Assembly (NCBI RefSeq): GCF_006716305.1
Contig: NZ_VFOU01000003.1
Location: 372,001 to 436,000, forward strand
DNA from: Enteractinococcus coprophilus
GTDB lineage: Bacteria; Actinomycetota; Actinomycetes; Actinomycetales; Micrococcaceae
DNA: 64,000 nucleotides
Direction: 5' to 3'
Shown here: one piece after another, positions 26,756-35,402 of the stretch
Layout: each line of letters begins with the position of its first letter
Position numbering within the stretch: the first letter of the stretch is position 1
The notes under the pieces: model-generated
Told to the model about the DNA's origin: nothing
The model's database searches: none
The model's input: the letters and a program-made list of their open reading frames with translations, nothing else
Program-made: the position numbers and the translations under genes

Positions 26756-27228
26756 TTGTGTGCGTCCTTTTCTTTCCAGACAATTCGTATCGGGTCAAAG
26801 ACCGTGCTGTCGGTGTAGTTGCCCATGAACAGATCTGTTCCGGATTCGGTCAGTCGAGTGATGCCGGTTGCGTCGTCCTGGAACACAACCTCCACGATCG
26901 ACATCCGGGCGCCGGGTTCAAATGGATCGGCGATGGTTAACCACCAGCGTTCACCTTCGCGTTGAAGCCTGGGATGGGCCACGGTGACAGCCATCATGCC
27001 CTGGTGACCGCGAAATTCCAGACTGCCGGCAAACGGCAGCTCGCGCGGAGCTGCCGATTCGACATCCAATGGAAACAACGTCTCGCCCGATTCCAACATC
27101 TGTGCACCATCATGCACCGCGACGTGGCCGTCCGCTAGGCGGTGGATGTATTCCCGGAAAGGGCGGTGAACACCCCATGCCAGCCCGGCGATGCGGTCAA
27201 TACGTGCAAAGAGCGTGTTGTCGTTCAC
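26752..27228 (-). CDS. Cytosolic HtaA-like (haem-binding-domain) protein
   Basis: A 158-residue protein matching the pattern of one HtaA domain, the haemin-binding domain of corynebacterial HtaA/HtaB. Visible blocks: LAWGVHRPFREYI (16-28, with Y27), GHVAVHDGA (34-42), GSLEFRGHQGMMAVTVAHPRL (68-88, with H75) and GNYTDSTVFDPI (136-147, with Y138). Y27, H75 and Y138 fall where HtaA domains carry their conserved Tyr, His and Tyr haem-interacting residues. Unlike secreted HtaA proteins it has no signal peptide or membrane anchor. GTG start at 27228. Its stop overlaps the start of the P450 fusion gene, so a link with that haem enzyme (haem supply or sensing, or substrate binding) is likely but inferred. 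Confidence 0.75.
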   Translation of the reverse strand: MNDNTLFARIDRIAGLAWGVHRPFREYIHRLADGHVAVHDGAQMLESGETLFPLDVESAAPRELPFAGSLEFRGHQGMMAVTVAHPRLQREGERWWLTIADPFEPGARMSIVEVVFQDDATGITRLTESGTDLFMGNYTDSTVFDPIRIVWKEKDAHK

Positions 27229-27303
27229 ACCATTAACTGTGACCTAGACAATAGTGAAGTGCAAGTGAGAGCAATGTTGTTATATGTGCACTAAAATCTA
27301 GCT
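27229..27303. promoter_or_regulatory. Divergent regulatory region between HtaA-like/P450 unit and LysR gene
   Basis: 75 bases. A TAAAAT at 27292-27297 ends 6 bases before the LysR ATG, suggesting a leaderless transcript. Inverted repeats AGTGCA (27258-27263) and TGCACT (27287-27292), 23 bases apart, are a candidate LysR operator; the right arm touches the -10. A matching promoter for the minus-strand unit is not clear. Confidence 0.4.
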
Positions 27304-28224
27304 ATGACTTCTCCCAGCACCCAACCCACACTGCGCCAGCTTGAGCTGTTTATTGCAGCAGCGCACTACGGGTCGTTTGTGGCAGCCGCCGACATCAAGT
27401 ACGTCACTCCAAACGCGGTGTCGTCGGCGGTCACTGAACTCGAATCCATCTTCAACACGCAACTGTTTATTCGGCGTCGTGCCAAGGGACTGATTACGAC
27501 GACGGCGGGCCATGATCTCATCGCACACGCGGAGCGCCTACTGGCCCAGGCCGAAGAACTGACACTATTGATCGGCAACCGTGACGATACACCGCGGGGT
27601 TCGGTGAAGATCGGCTGTTACGCGACCTTGGCGGCCACAATCATTCCTGAACTCTGGGCGCGCACCAGCCACCAGCTGCCCCTGATTACCTTGGACATTG
27701 AAGAAGGTCCCGTCGAGCAGCTGAGCCAAAAGCTTCTCGAGGGACGTTTGGATATGATGATTTCCTACCAGATCGGCTTGCCCACCGGCGTCGTCTCCAA
27801 TGAGCTTTTCCACGCCACGCCACACGTATCTCTACCAGACAATCATCCACTGGCATCCCAGCGACCCGTGGCACTCAAAGCGCTAGAAGACGAGCCGCTT
27901 ATCCTGTTGGACTTACCACCGGCCGGAGATAACACGCTTCGATTACTCCACAGTCAGGGCCTGCACCCCAATGTCATTCACCGCTCCACCAGTTACGAAA
28001 CCGTGCGCTCCATGGTGGCCCGCGGCTTTGGCTACTCGCTATTCTTTCAAGAAACGCATACCGAACTGTCCTATGAGGGCTTGCGCATTGTCGATCTGCC
28101 AATCGATCCGCCCCTCGAAACGGAGCCCGTGGTACTGTCTTACGATCGCGAAGCTCGGGCCACGCATCGAGCAAAGGCCGTCCGGGACCTTATGCTCGAC
28201 ATGTTCGATCTTTCGCGACAATGA
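27304..28224 (+). CDS. LysR-family transcriptional regulator
   Basis: A 306-residue regulator. Winged helix-turn-helix at about 8-67 (LRQLELFIAAAHYGSFVAAADIK region; NAVSSAVTELE recognition helix). The two-lobed effector domain runs from about 95 to 300 (GSVKIGCYATLAATIIPELW; LDMMISYQIGLP; LPDNHPLASQRP). It is transcribed divergently from the HtaA-like/P450 operon, the classic arrangement in which a LysR protein controls the divergent operon in response to a pathway metabolite. No other metabolic genes adjoin, so the inducer is probably the P450 substrate or product (inference). Confidence 0.93.
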   Translation: MTSPSTQPTLRQLELFIAAAHYGSFVAAADIKYVTPNAVSSAVTELESIFNTQLFIRRRAKGLITTTAGHDLIAHAERLLAQAEELTLLIGNRDDTPRGSVKIGCYATLAATIIPELWARTSHQLPLITLDIEEGPVEQLSQKLLEGRLDMMISYQIGLPTGVVSNELFHATPHVSLPDNHPLASQRPVALKALEDEPLILLDLPPAGDNTLRLLHSQGLHPNVIHRSTSYETVRSMVARGFGYSLFFQETHTELSYEGLRIVDLPIDPPLETEPVVLSYDREARATHRAKAVRDLMLDMFDLSRQ

Positions 28225-28281
28225 GGCATGAGCACGACAAACGGTGCAGCTCACATTGGGCCGCGACTACGCTAAGGCCTT

Positions 28282-29217
28282 ATGAGCTTCGGTAAACAAC
28301 TTAATCTGTTTCTTGTAGATGGTAAACCCGGTGGCCTTTTAACCGCCGAGGTGCGCGGCTGGACAGGTCACATAACGGCTGCGCCCAGGACACGGATAAA
28401 GGAACTGCTGGAACGCGAAGAAGCATCGCGAACCGGGGTTTACATCCTATTAGGCGAAGACCCAGAGGCTCCGGAGAGTATCCGAGCATATATCGGTGAG
28501 GGCGATGAGATAGGCATTCGTCTAAAATCCCACACCCAGCCGCCCGAAAAAGGCGGGAAGGACTTTTGGGATCGCGCGATACTCATGACCAGCAAGGATG
28601 CGAACCTCACGAAAGCACATGTACTGTATCTGGAATCGCGCCTCATTCAGCTGGCAAAAAGAGCTCAACGCAGTCAAGTGGAAAACACACAATCATCTGA
28701 TCGAAGTCAACGACTCCCCGAAGCCGACATCGCGGTCATGGAGTCATATTTAGCAGAGCTAGAAATCGTGCTGCCAATGTTGGGAGTCAATATCTTTCGC
28801 CAACCCCGGCAGCAAATCGATCGCTCAACGCAAGTGACCACCGCGGTTACTAGCTCAGACGCTCCAATTTTTTATTTAGAGCATAAGCCCTCGGATCGAA
28901 GAGCTCGAGCCCAAGAATACGACGGCCAGTTCACCGTTTTAGAAGGTTCCCAGGCCGCCAGTGCCTGGACCGGGGTTCGGCGGGGATACCGCCAATTGCT
29001 TGAAAACCTCCACAAAGACGGGACGTTACGACCTGTGCCCACAAAGGACTATTCTGTATTTACTCGAGATCGAGTCATGAGCTCTGTCTCCGCAGCGGGG
29101 GCTATGATAACTGGTCGCGCTACAAACGGCCGGACGGAATGGCGGATAGAAGACTCAGAGATGACTTACGCCGAGTGGCAAAACTTCTCCTTAGGGGAAG
29201 ACCACACTTCCGCTTAG
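28282..29217 (+). CDS. GIY-YIG nuclease-domain protein with C-terminal DUF4357
   Basis: 311 residues. GIY-YIG module at about 48-125: GVYILLG (52-58), AYIGEGDEIGIRLKSH (69-84, with YIG 70-72, R80, H84) and metal-binding E118 (YLESRLI). Catalytic residues appear intact. The C-terminal part (about 200-300) matches the DUF4357 pattern (FTVLEGSQAASAW, then LLENLHKDGTL). Proteins with this pair are uncharacterised; DUF4357 is often found in restriction- or phage-defence-related proteins, so a DNA-cleaving role is plausible but not shown. It is a lone gene; a TACGCT 8 bases before the ATG could be a -10 for a leaderless message. Confidence 0.85.
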   Translation: MSFGKQLNLFLVDGKPGGLLTAEVRGWTGHITAAPRTRIKELLEREEASRTGVYILLGEDPEAPESIRAYIGEGDEIGIRLKSHTQPPEKGGKDFWDRAILMTSKDANLTKAHVLYLESRLIQLAKRAQRSQVENTQSSDRSQRLPEADIAVMESYLAELEIVLPMLGVNIFRQPRQQIDRSTQVTTAVTSSDAPIFYLEHKPSDRRARAQEYDGQFTVLEGSQAASAWTGVRRGYRQLLENLHKDGTLRPVPTKDYSVFTRDRVMSSVSAAGAMITGRATNGRTEWRIEDSEMTYAEWQNFSLGEDHTSA

Positions 29218-29255
29218 TCCCGACGTCTAGGAAAGCCAACTGAACCTCACAGGGC

Positions 29256-29708
29256 TTACATTCGCCAACCAAGTGAGCGCATGCGCCCCTCGATGGACGG
29301 ACACGTGTCCACGACGACGTTCATGCCGGCTTTCAGGGCCGCATCGACCGCCTCGGCACCGTCGACGTCTTTTTGAAACCAGATCGTTTTAATGCCCTTA
29401 CGGATCACCTCGGCCACGACGCCAACTGCTGCGGCTCCGTTAACGAAAACATGCACGACATCGACGTCAAACGGGATTTCTGCAATGCGCCCAAACGCCC
29501 TATCGCCATTGACCGGTTCGCGGCGCAGATTCACCGGGACGACGTTCATGCCGAGTTCGGATTTCAAAAAAGAAGCAATGGGCTTGGCAACACGGTCGGG
29601 GCTGTCGGTCAGTCCTACGACGGCCCAAGTGGCACCCGCATCACCCAAAAGAGACGCAATAAACTCAGGATCATTAGTGGTTTGTGGACGATTCGAAAGC
29701 TGTGTCAT
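29256..29708 (-). CDS. CoA-binding (YccU-like) protein
   Basis: A 150-residue single Rossmann-fold CoA-binding protein. Blocks typical of the family: WAVVGLTDSPDRVAKPIASFL, VVPVNLR, FGRIAEIPFDVDVVHVFVN, KTIWFQKDV (usual W.Q.G region) and VDTCPSIE (the catalytic-domain His of succinyl-CoA synthetase is absent in this family). Members bind CoA in vitro and their physiological role is unknown. The ATG is preceded only 6 bases upstream by TATAGT on the minus strand, so the message is probably leaderless. Confidence 0.9.
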   Translation of the reverse strand: MTQLSNRPQTTNDPEFIASLLGDAGATWAVVGLTDSPDRVAKPIASFLKSELGMNVVPVNLRREPVNGDRAFGRIAEIPFDVDVVHVFVNGAAAVGVVAEVIRKGIKTIWFQKDVDGAEAVDAALKAGMNVVVDTCPSIEGRMRSLGWRM

Positions 29709-29714
29709 GGCACC

Positions 29715-29720
29715 ACTATA
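29715..29720 (-). promoter_or_regulatory. -10 element of a leaderless promoter
   Basis: TATAGT on the minus strand ends 6 bases before the ATG at 29708, which places the transcript start at or next to the A of the ATG. No convincing -35. Confidence 0.45.
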
Positions 29721-29810
29721 AAGTTGTGGCGCACATCACGTCTAGGTCGGTGATTTACCTGACGTGATTCAAACCGTATCCTTAGAGTTGATTATTCTTC
29801 AGGAGGTAGC

Positions 29811-31352
29811 GTGGCCCAAGTGGTGTATTCGACTCGGTTAGCTCAGTTATGTGCAGCTACCGGTGTGGAAACCGTGTTTATTCCAAGACAGTTATGGAAT
29901 ACACAGCTCAGCGATGCGTTTGAGAACGCCGAAGGTAATATCGCAACTGCTGACGGTATTACGGAGATTGATCTTCGGCCCGTCCGCACGGGAACACCAG
30001 ACGGCGCGGTGATGGCCGCAGCTGGGTACCGCCACGCTGGTGGACCGCCCGCTGCTGTGGTGCTGGATGCGTCGCAGGATTTTTTGACCACGCTGGACAA
30101 AATTGGCCAAGCGGTCCGCGACAAACTGTCGATGGTCATTATTCTGGTCGAACCCGATGAACGGTTTAACGGCATTAGCGCGAACTGGGCGAGCCTGGTA
30201 ACCGGGGTCGGGGCGATTGCTGTACCAGCAGGTGAAGCGGAGAACGTTTCGCAGGCCATGGTCGATGTCATTGAGGGCCTAAACAAACAGCTTCCGGCAG
30301 TCCTGATTGTCAAGCCCGAAAACCTCGAGGCTGAGATTACCGACGAAGCCGAACCAGAGTTCGCCGCCCCACGCACCGGCGCCGTGCCCCAAACTTCCCA
30401 GGTGGTTCGTGCTGCAAAATCACTCGCGCAAGCCCGGTGGCCCCTCATCATTGCCGGCCGCGGCGCCCGCCACGCTAAATCGACGATCGTGGATCTGGCC
30501 AACACCACTGGAGCACTGCTAGCCACCTCGGCCGGAGCGCACGGGTTATTCGAAGACCAAGAGTTCAATATTGGTGTCCTGGGACGTATCTCGACACCGG
30601 CCACCGCCGAGCTGGCCCGCAATGCGGATGTGATCGTTGCATTTGGCTGCGCGCTTGATGATTGGACCACCCGAGACGGCAAGCTCATCGGCCCCAATAC
30701 CCTGTTGATCCAGGTCGACACATCGCCCTGGGCGGTGGGACGCTTCGCTGCGGTGTCACAGTCGCTGATCGCCGACGCCCAAGCGGTAGCGATTGCGTTG
30801 GATCTGGAGGTCAACAAGCTGCTGGCCGAACCCAAAGTCGGGTATCGGACCCAAGAAACGGTCGAACACTTGCAGTCCAAGTACTGGAACTCCCGGCCAA
30901 TTCCAGAACACCAGCTACGCGAAGATACGGTAGATGCCCGAGCATTCTTAAATCGACTCGAAGAGGTTCTCCCCACCCAACGCACGGTCATCGTGGATCA
31001 GTCACCCCAGGCAGGGTATGCCACCAGTTACCTGCGGGTACTCGATCACCGGGGCTACATGTTTTTTCCATCCGGTGCCGTGGTCGCCGGGATGGGTGCA
31101 TCGATCGCACGCGATGACCGGCTGATCGTCGTCGTGACCGATGAATCCGGGCTGATGGATGCGCTCACCGATTTCCGCACGGCTGTCGAAAATCTGCAAC
31201 GCGGCGTTTTCGTGGTTTTCCAGCAGGAAGCGCCGGTGGTTGAAATGGCCCGCTACTACGGGCTACCGGTTCATGAGATCACCGGCCTGGAGCAACTGAC
31301 TGCGGATATGTTCATTTCCGGTGTGGTGGTCTTAGCCGTGCAACAACAGTAG
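29811..31352 (+). CDS. Acetolactate-synthase-like thiamine-diphosphate protein with degenerate cofactor motif
   Basis: 513 residues in the three-domain order of ThDP decarboxylases: PYR-like (about 1-165), central Rossmann-like (about 190-330, RWPLIIAGRGARHAKSTIVDLA), and PP-like (about 365-510). The PP domain should carry G-D-G-x(about 25)-N-N for Mg-ThDP binding. It reads T-D-E (VVVVTDESGLMDAL), and the NN is replaced by Q-Q (VVFQQEAPVVEMA). The loop after it is shortened, joining almost at once to the MARYYGLPV helix. The N-terminal activating Glu region (usually H-E-G/H-E-x-x-A) is also unrecognisable. Probably it no longer binds ThDP: a structural or regulatory paralogue. GTG start with AGGAGG 5 bases upstream. 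Confidence 0.75.
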   Translation: MAQVVYSTRLAQLCAATGVETVFIPRQLWNTQLSDAFENAEGNIATADGITEIDLRPVRTGTPDGAVMAAAGYRHAGGPPAAVVLDASQDFLTTLDKIGQAVRDKLSMVIILVEPDERFNGISANWASLVTGVGAIAVPAGEAENVSQAMVDVIEGLNKQLPAVLIVKPENLEAEITDEAEPEFAAPRTGAVPQTSQVVRAAKSLAQARWPLIIAGRGARHAKSTIVDLANTTGALLATSAGAHGLFEDQEFNIGVLGRISTPATAELARNADVIVAFGCALDDWTTRDGKLIGPNTLLIQVDTSPWAVGRFAAVSQSLIADAQAVAIALDLEVNKLLAEPKVGYRTQETVEHLQSKYWNSRPIPEHQLREDTVDARAFLNRLEEVLPTQRTVIVDQSPQAGYATSYLRVLDHRGYMFFPSGAVVAGMGASIARDDRLIVVVTDESGLMDALTDFRTAVENLQRGVFVVFQQEAPVVEMARYYGLPVHEITGLEQLTADMFISGVVVLAVQQQ

Positions 31353-31407
31353 AGCCCCGTCAGCGAAGGTATTTGCACACCACAGGTGAACATGCTGAGC
31401 TGAGACT

Positions 31408-32430
31408 ATGAGCACCGTTGCACTGTCGATTCTTGACCGCGCCAATACTCGGATCGTTGACGGCCACACCGTTAGCGCACGACAAATATTTGCCGAGGTC
31501 ACCGCGCGGGCCCAAGCCGCCGAACAGCTGGGCTATCACCGCTTCTGGGTCGCCGAACACCACTCGGTTCCGGGTATTGCAGGCTCAGCACCCACCTTGC
31601 TAATCCCCCATGTGGCGGCGGCCACGTCGCACATTCGTCTGGGCACCGGGGGCATCATGGTGCCCGGTCACCAGCCTTTAGTGATTGCCGAGCAGATCGG
31701 TACCTTGCAGGCGCTGCTGGGCTCTCGATTCGATGCCGGGTTGGGCGCGTCGGTGGGATTCACCAAACCCGTACGTGCCGCATTACGTCAGCCCGATAAC
31801 GCCAAAAACTCTTATCCCGACGACGTCGATCAACTCATCGCCTATTTAGATGGCACCGGCCAGATCACCGCCTACCCGCAGGATGATTCACAGACCGATC
31901 TGTTTGTGCTCACGGGTGGCGGCTCGGCCGAGTTCGCCGCACAACGCGGCATGGGCCTGGTACTGGGTGGACCGGCCGTGACCAGCGGGCTCAAGGCCAC
32001 CCCAGACACCAATGCGTCCGTTGCGGCCTATCGAGAAAACTTTGCGACCTCACCGCAGCGCCAGCAGCCACCCCATGTCATCGCCTCGGTCAATATTGCC
32101 GTGGCAGAAAGCCACGAGGCCGCCAAAGACCTGGTGTTATCCGAGGCCTGGGCGCTCACCAGATCCCGCAGTGTCGGGGTTTTCCAGCCGCTCGAGGACC
32201 CTGCCAGCATCCGATTGACACACCCCTCACAGCAAGAACAGCGCCGACTCGACCGAGCACTCGCCACCACCATCTACGGGACCCCGAACGATGTCGTCGA
32301 ACAAATCCACCAGGTGCTGGCCTATACGCAGGCTGATGAGGTGATGGTCACCGGCAATATTTGGGATCCAAAGAAACAGCTTGCGTCAGATCAGTTACTT
32401 ATAGAAGCCTGGCGTGCTGCGGCAGGCTAA
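31408..32430 (+). CDS. Luciferase-like (LLM class) flavin-dependent oxidoreductase, MsnO8-type
   Basis: 340-residue TIM-barrel flavoprotein of the MsnO8-type LLM oxidoreductase subgroup. Family blocks: LSILDRANTRIVDGH at the N-terminus, AEQLGYHRFWVAEHHSVPG, IRLGTGGIMVPGHQPLVIAEQIGTL and FDAGLGAS. It is predicted to use FMNH2 or F420H2 with O2; the substrate is not known. It ends in a 4-base overlap with the convergent MarR-type gene, and lies 55 bases after the degenerate ThDP gene in the same direction, so the two may be cotranscribed. Confidence 0.9.
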   Translation: MSTVALSILDRANTRIVDGHTVSARQIFAEVTARAQAAEQLGYHRFWVAEHHSVPGIAGSAPTLLIPHVAAATSHIRLGTGGIMVPGHQPLVIAEQIGTLQALLGSRFDAGLGASVGFTKPVRAALRQPDNAKNSYPDDVDQLIAYLDGTGQITAYPQDDSQTDLFVLTGGGSAEFAAQRGMGLVLGGPAVTSGLKATPDTNASVAAYRENFATSPQRQQPPHVIASVNIAVAESHEAAKDLVLSEAWALTRSRSVGVFQPLEDPASIRLTHPSQQEQRRLDRALATTIYGTPNDVVEQIHQVLAYTQADEVMVTGNIWDPKKQLASDQLLIEAWRAAAG

Positions 32431-32924
32431 CGGGTTTTCGGCCGATCGGTGACTTCACCGGTCGGTGAGACGGCTTCGGCAATTCGGGCCGCAGCCTCCC
32501 CCAGTGCACGGGATTGTTCCTCGGTCAGCTGGTCAAAGATCGCCTGGTGGACGGCCTCGACGTGGCCGGGAGCCATCTCGACAACTTTCTGCATACCTGC
32601 ATCGGTGAGTTTGCCCAGGGTATACCGACCGTCTTCTGGATCTGGGATGCGTTCGACCCAGCCGGATTTCATCATCCGGGAGATGACGCGCGATAAGTGC
32701 GACAGCGTCATATTGGTGATGCTGGCCAGCTCAGACAAGCGGATCTGGCGATCCGGGGCTTCAGAGATCTGCGACAGCGCGTAGTACTCGTAGAGACTCA
32801 AACCAGTATCCTCGCGCAATTGGGCGTCGAGCTTGACCGGAAGCCAGGTCATCAGCGACCACACAGCACGCCATGTATAGTCTTGATCTTCGGTCAACCA
32901 GCGGGTTTCGGGTGTGTCAGACAT
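32427..32924 (-). CDS. MarR-family transcriptional regulator
   Basis: 165-residue winged-helix dimer-type regulator. Central wHTH at about 60-125 (IRLSELASITNMTLSHLSRVISRMMKSGWVERI, wing DPEDGRYTLGKLT), flanked by dimerisation helices (VKLDAQLREDTGLSLYEYYALSQI). MarR proteins typically repress neighbouring stress or efflux genes until a phenolic ligand binds. It is convergent with the luciferase-like gene, so the target is not obvious; autoregulation is likely. Confidence 0.93.
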   Translation of the reverse strand: MSDTPETRWLTEDQDYTWRAVWSLMTWLPVKLDAQLREDTGLSLYEYYALSQISEAPDRQIRLSELASITNMTLSHLSRVISRMMKSGWVERIPDPEDGRYTLGKLTDAGMQKVVEMAPGHVEAVHQAIFDQLTEEQSRALGEAAARIAEAVSPTGEVTDRPKTR

Positions 32925-33123
32925 GACACCAACCCTACATTACTTGACGCAGAAAGTTACGGCGGTCAGGTGGGCCTACATAGCGCGAAGTTGATTGACC
33001 TTGCACACGATTTTGATGCCGCTTGTGGATCACCACGGGTGTGCACTGGTAGCGAACGATAGGCGGTGTCTGAGCAAGCTTGCCTTGACCTTGCTCCGGT
33101 TGACTCGCAATACTGGTGTGCAA

Positions 33124-33891
33124 ATGAGTGAAACCAAAGGTCTAGAAATTAACTGGCTCGGGGCAACAGGTTCCGCCCTCGGGTCTGTCACGTCAGCTGT
33201 CCTGCTGTCCACGCTCGGGGCCTCCGGTACGGTCATCGGAGCGGGGCTCGGAACGCTCATCATTGGTGTGGGCGGCAGTATCTACGCCTACTATCTCCAG
33301 CGAGCGAAATCCAATATTGAAAAAACGGCGGACAAGGCCAAACGCACTCGTCGGTTCTCGAAACGCCCAAAGGACCAGCTCGCGGACAACGCACCGATCA
33401 CCGCTCAGAAGGATGCTACCCACGCTATTGGTGCAGCCCGTGCACAGTCTGCAAAACCCGGGTTGAAAGACGTGCTGCGGGACATGCCGTGGAAGCGTGT
33501 CGCATGGTGGGTTGCTGGGCTCTTTGTTGTGACGATGGCGATCATCTTGGTATTCGAACTTGCAACCGGCCGTCCGGTATCGTCCTACACCGGTGGGACC
33601 AGCCCGGCTAGCAGCGGCACGTCATTCACCGGGGTCACCGATCCGGCTCGCGACGATCCCGAATGGACACCAGATCAACAGCACCAGCCGGGGATCCAAG
33701 ACCAGTCTGAGATACCGCAGCCCACGCAAGCACCGACCGACGGCGAGGAAGACTCTGTTGTTCCGGAAAATGAACCCACAGCAGCACCAGAAGCGCCTCG
33801 TGAGCTGCCCCAGCAACAACCCGAGCAGGCCCCACAACAGGCACCCCAGCAGGCGCCTGTGCAGGAAGAACCTGCCGAGCCAGTTGACTAA
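33124..33891 (+). CDS. Membrane protein of unknown function with Pro/Gln-rich tail
   Basis: 255 residues from the ATG at 33124 (the frame is open further upstream but without coding character). A glycine/alanine-rich hydrophobic segment lies at about 10-50 and is followed by a basic region. A clear transmembrane helix is at about 125-148 (VAWWVAGLFVVTMAIILVF). The outer part is Ser/Thr/Pro-rich, then acidic with repeated APQQ/EQAPQQ units up to the C-terminus. Architecture suggests a small envelope protein with a wall-spanning flexible tail. I do not recognise a family. A terminator lies about 50 bases downstream. Confidence 0.6.
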   Translation: MSETKGLEINWLGATGSALGSVTSAVLLSTLGASGTVIGAGLGTLIIGVGGSIYAYYLQRAKSNIEKTADKAKRTRRFSKRPKDQLADNAPITAQKDATHAIGAARAQSAKPGLKDVLRDMPWKRVAWWVAGLFVVTMAIILVFELATGRPVSSYTGGTSPASSGTSFTGVTDPARDDPEWTPDQQHQPGIQDQSEIPQPTQAPTDGEEDSVVPENEPTAAPEAPRELPQQQPEQAPQQAPQQAPVQEEPAEPVD

Positions 33892-33941
33892 CGTGGGCTG
33901 GTCCGTCTAGCACTATCTGCCACGTCAGCAGCTTCCAGATA

Positions 33942-33984
33942 CATCGACCCCAGTGCCACAATGACCAGGCAACTGGGGTCGATG
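33942..33984 (+). terminator. Terminator between convergent genes
   Basis: A 13 bp perfect stem (33942-33954 with 33972-33984) with a 17-base loop; right arm followed by CATTTA. Placed between the plus-strand membrane protein gene and the minus-strand monooxygenase gene, it may serve both. Confidence 0.7.
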
Positions 33985-34002
33985 CATTTACGAGGTTGAA
34001 CG

Positions 34003-35391
34003 CTAGACTGCGGCGTTGGCGCCGAGTTTATAGCCGGCACCGATGTGGTTTTCTGGGAGACGGTCGCCACGGCCAAAGAGTTTGTGGCGTAGCGTGCCGT
34101 CGGAGTATTCGGTCTTGTAGCGACCGCGCTCTTGCAGCTCCGGGACAACGTATTCTACGATGTCTTCAAATGTGCCCGGAGTGATGTGGTAGGCCAGGTT
34201 GAAACCATCAACATCCGTCTCATCCTGAATCTTGATCAATTCTTCAGCGACCGTTGCACCGGATCCAATGAGCACCGGACCGAAGCCACCCACGCCGGTC
34301 CATTCGGCAAGCTTGCGAACAGTCCACTCCTCGCCGTCACCGGAGGCTTTCCGGAAGGTTTCGGCAGCAGACTGGATGGCGTTGGATTCGATATGACCGA
34401 TCGGGGCATCGAGATCATATTTTGCAAAGTCCGTACCCATCCACCCGGACATCAGTGCCAGCGCGCCTTCAACATCTGCGTATTGGGCTAGCTCGCGGTA
34501 TTTCTCTTGGGCTTCTTCATCGGTGGCTCCGGTGATAATGGTTTGCATGCCAAAGACCCGAATATCATAGGGGTCACGGCCTACTTCAACCAGTGCCTGA
34601 CGGGTCTTGGCGATCGAACCCGCCAACAGCTCATAGGTCGGTGAGTTCAAGAACGTGGCTTCAGCGTGCTTCGCGCTGAACGCGCGCCCACGAGTGGAGG
34701 CACCGGCCTGGTAAATGACCGGGGTGCGCTGTGGCGATGGTTCAGTCACCGCTGCTCCTGGCACCTTGAAGAATTCACCATCATGTTCAATGTTGTGCAC
34801 TTTGGTGTGGTCCGTGAAGACGCCGGTCTCACGGTTGAACTGTACGGCGTCGTCTTCCCACGAACCTTCCAACAGCTTATAGATGACTTCTAAGTACTCA
34901 TCGGCATGATCGTAGCGACGGTCGTGTTCCATCTGGTCATCGTTGCCCATGTTGCGGGCCGCCGATGGTAGATACCCGGTGACGACATTCCACCCCACGC
35001 GGCCGTTGGTCAGATGATCCAGGGTGGCCAGACGACGGGAGAACGGGAAGGGGTGTTCATAAGCCGTACCGGCGGTGACGCCGAAACCAAGATGCTCGGT
35101 CACGGCTGCCATCGCTGAGACCAACAAGAAAGGGTCATTGACGGGTACCTGAGCGCCGGATTGCAGCGCAGCATTCGCGTTGCCACCGTAGACGTCATAG
35201 GGGCCCAAGACATCAGCAATGAACAGGCCATCAAACAGGCCCTTTTCTAGCGTCTGCGCCAGGTTCATCCAGTAGGACAGTTTGTTGTAATCGCGTGATT
35301 GGTCCCGCGGGTGACGCCAGAGACCTGGTGATTGGTGGCCGACACAGTTCATGTCGAAGGCGTTAAAGAGGATTTGACGTTGTGATGACAC
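34003..35391 (-). CDS. NtaA/SnaA/DszA-family FMNH2-dependent monooxygenase
   Basis: 462-residue luciferase-like monooxygenase of the large NtaA/SnaA/DszA/SoxA group. Blocks: NAFDMNCVGHQSPGLWRHP, LEKGLFDGLFIADVLGPYDVYGG, HPFPFSRRLATLDHLTNGRVGWNVVTGY and VIYQAGASTRGRAFSAKHAE. Members oxidise nitrilotriacetate, dibenzothiophene sulfone or related C-N/C-S compounds with FMNH2 from a separate reductase. The GTG at 35391 was chosen (AAGGAG 8 bases upstream); an ATG at 35409 would lie within the riboswitch. A SAM-I riboswitch directly upstream means it is shut off when SAM is plentiful, which points to release of sulfur from an organosulfur compound (inference). Confidence 0.9.
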   Translation of the reverse strand: MSSQRQILFNAFDMNCVGHQSPGLWRHPRDQSRDYNKLSYWMNLAQTLEKGLFDGLFIADVLGPYDVYGGNANAALQSGAQVPVNDPFLLVSAMAAVTEHLGFGVTAGTAYEHPFPFSRRLATLDHLTNGRVGWNVVTGYLPSAARNMGNDDQMEHDRRYDHADEYLEVIYKLLEGSWEDDAVQFNRETGVFTDHTKVHNIEHDGEFFKVPGAAVTEPSPQRTPVIYQAGASTRGRAFSAKHAEATFLNSPTYELLAGSIAKTRQALVEVGRDPYDIRVFGMQTIITGATDEEAQEKYRELAQYADVEGALALMSGWMGTDFAKYDLDAPIGHIESNAIQSAAETFRKASGDGEEWTVRKLAEWTGVGGFGPVLIGSGATVAEELIKIQDETDVDGFNLAYHITPGTFEDIVEYVVPELQERGRYKTEYSDGTLRHKLFGRGDRLPENHIGAGYKLGANAAV

Positions 35392-35402
35392 GATGAGTTC
35401 TC

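Noticed and set aside
29843-30991. 382-codon minus-strand frame opposite the ThDP-like gene
   Set aside because: Ser/Arg-rich antisense frame with no recognisable domain; the plus strand has a perfect ribosome-binding site and the ThDP fold.
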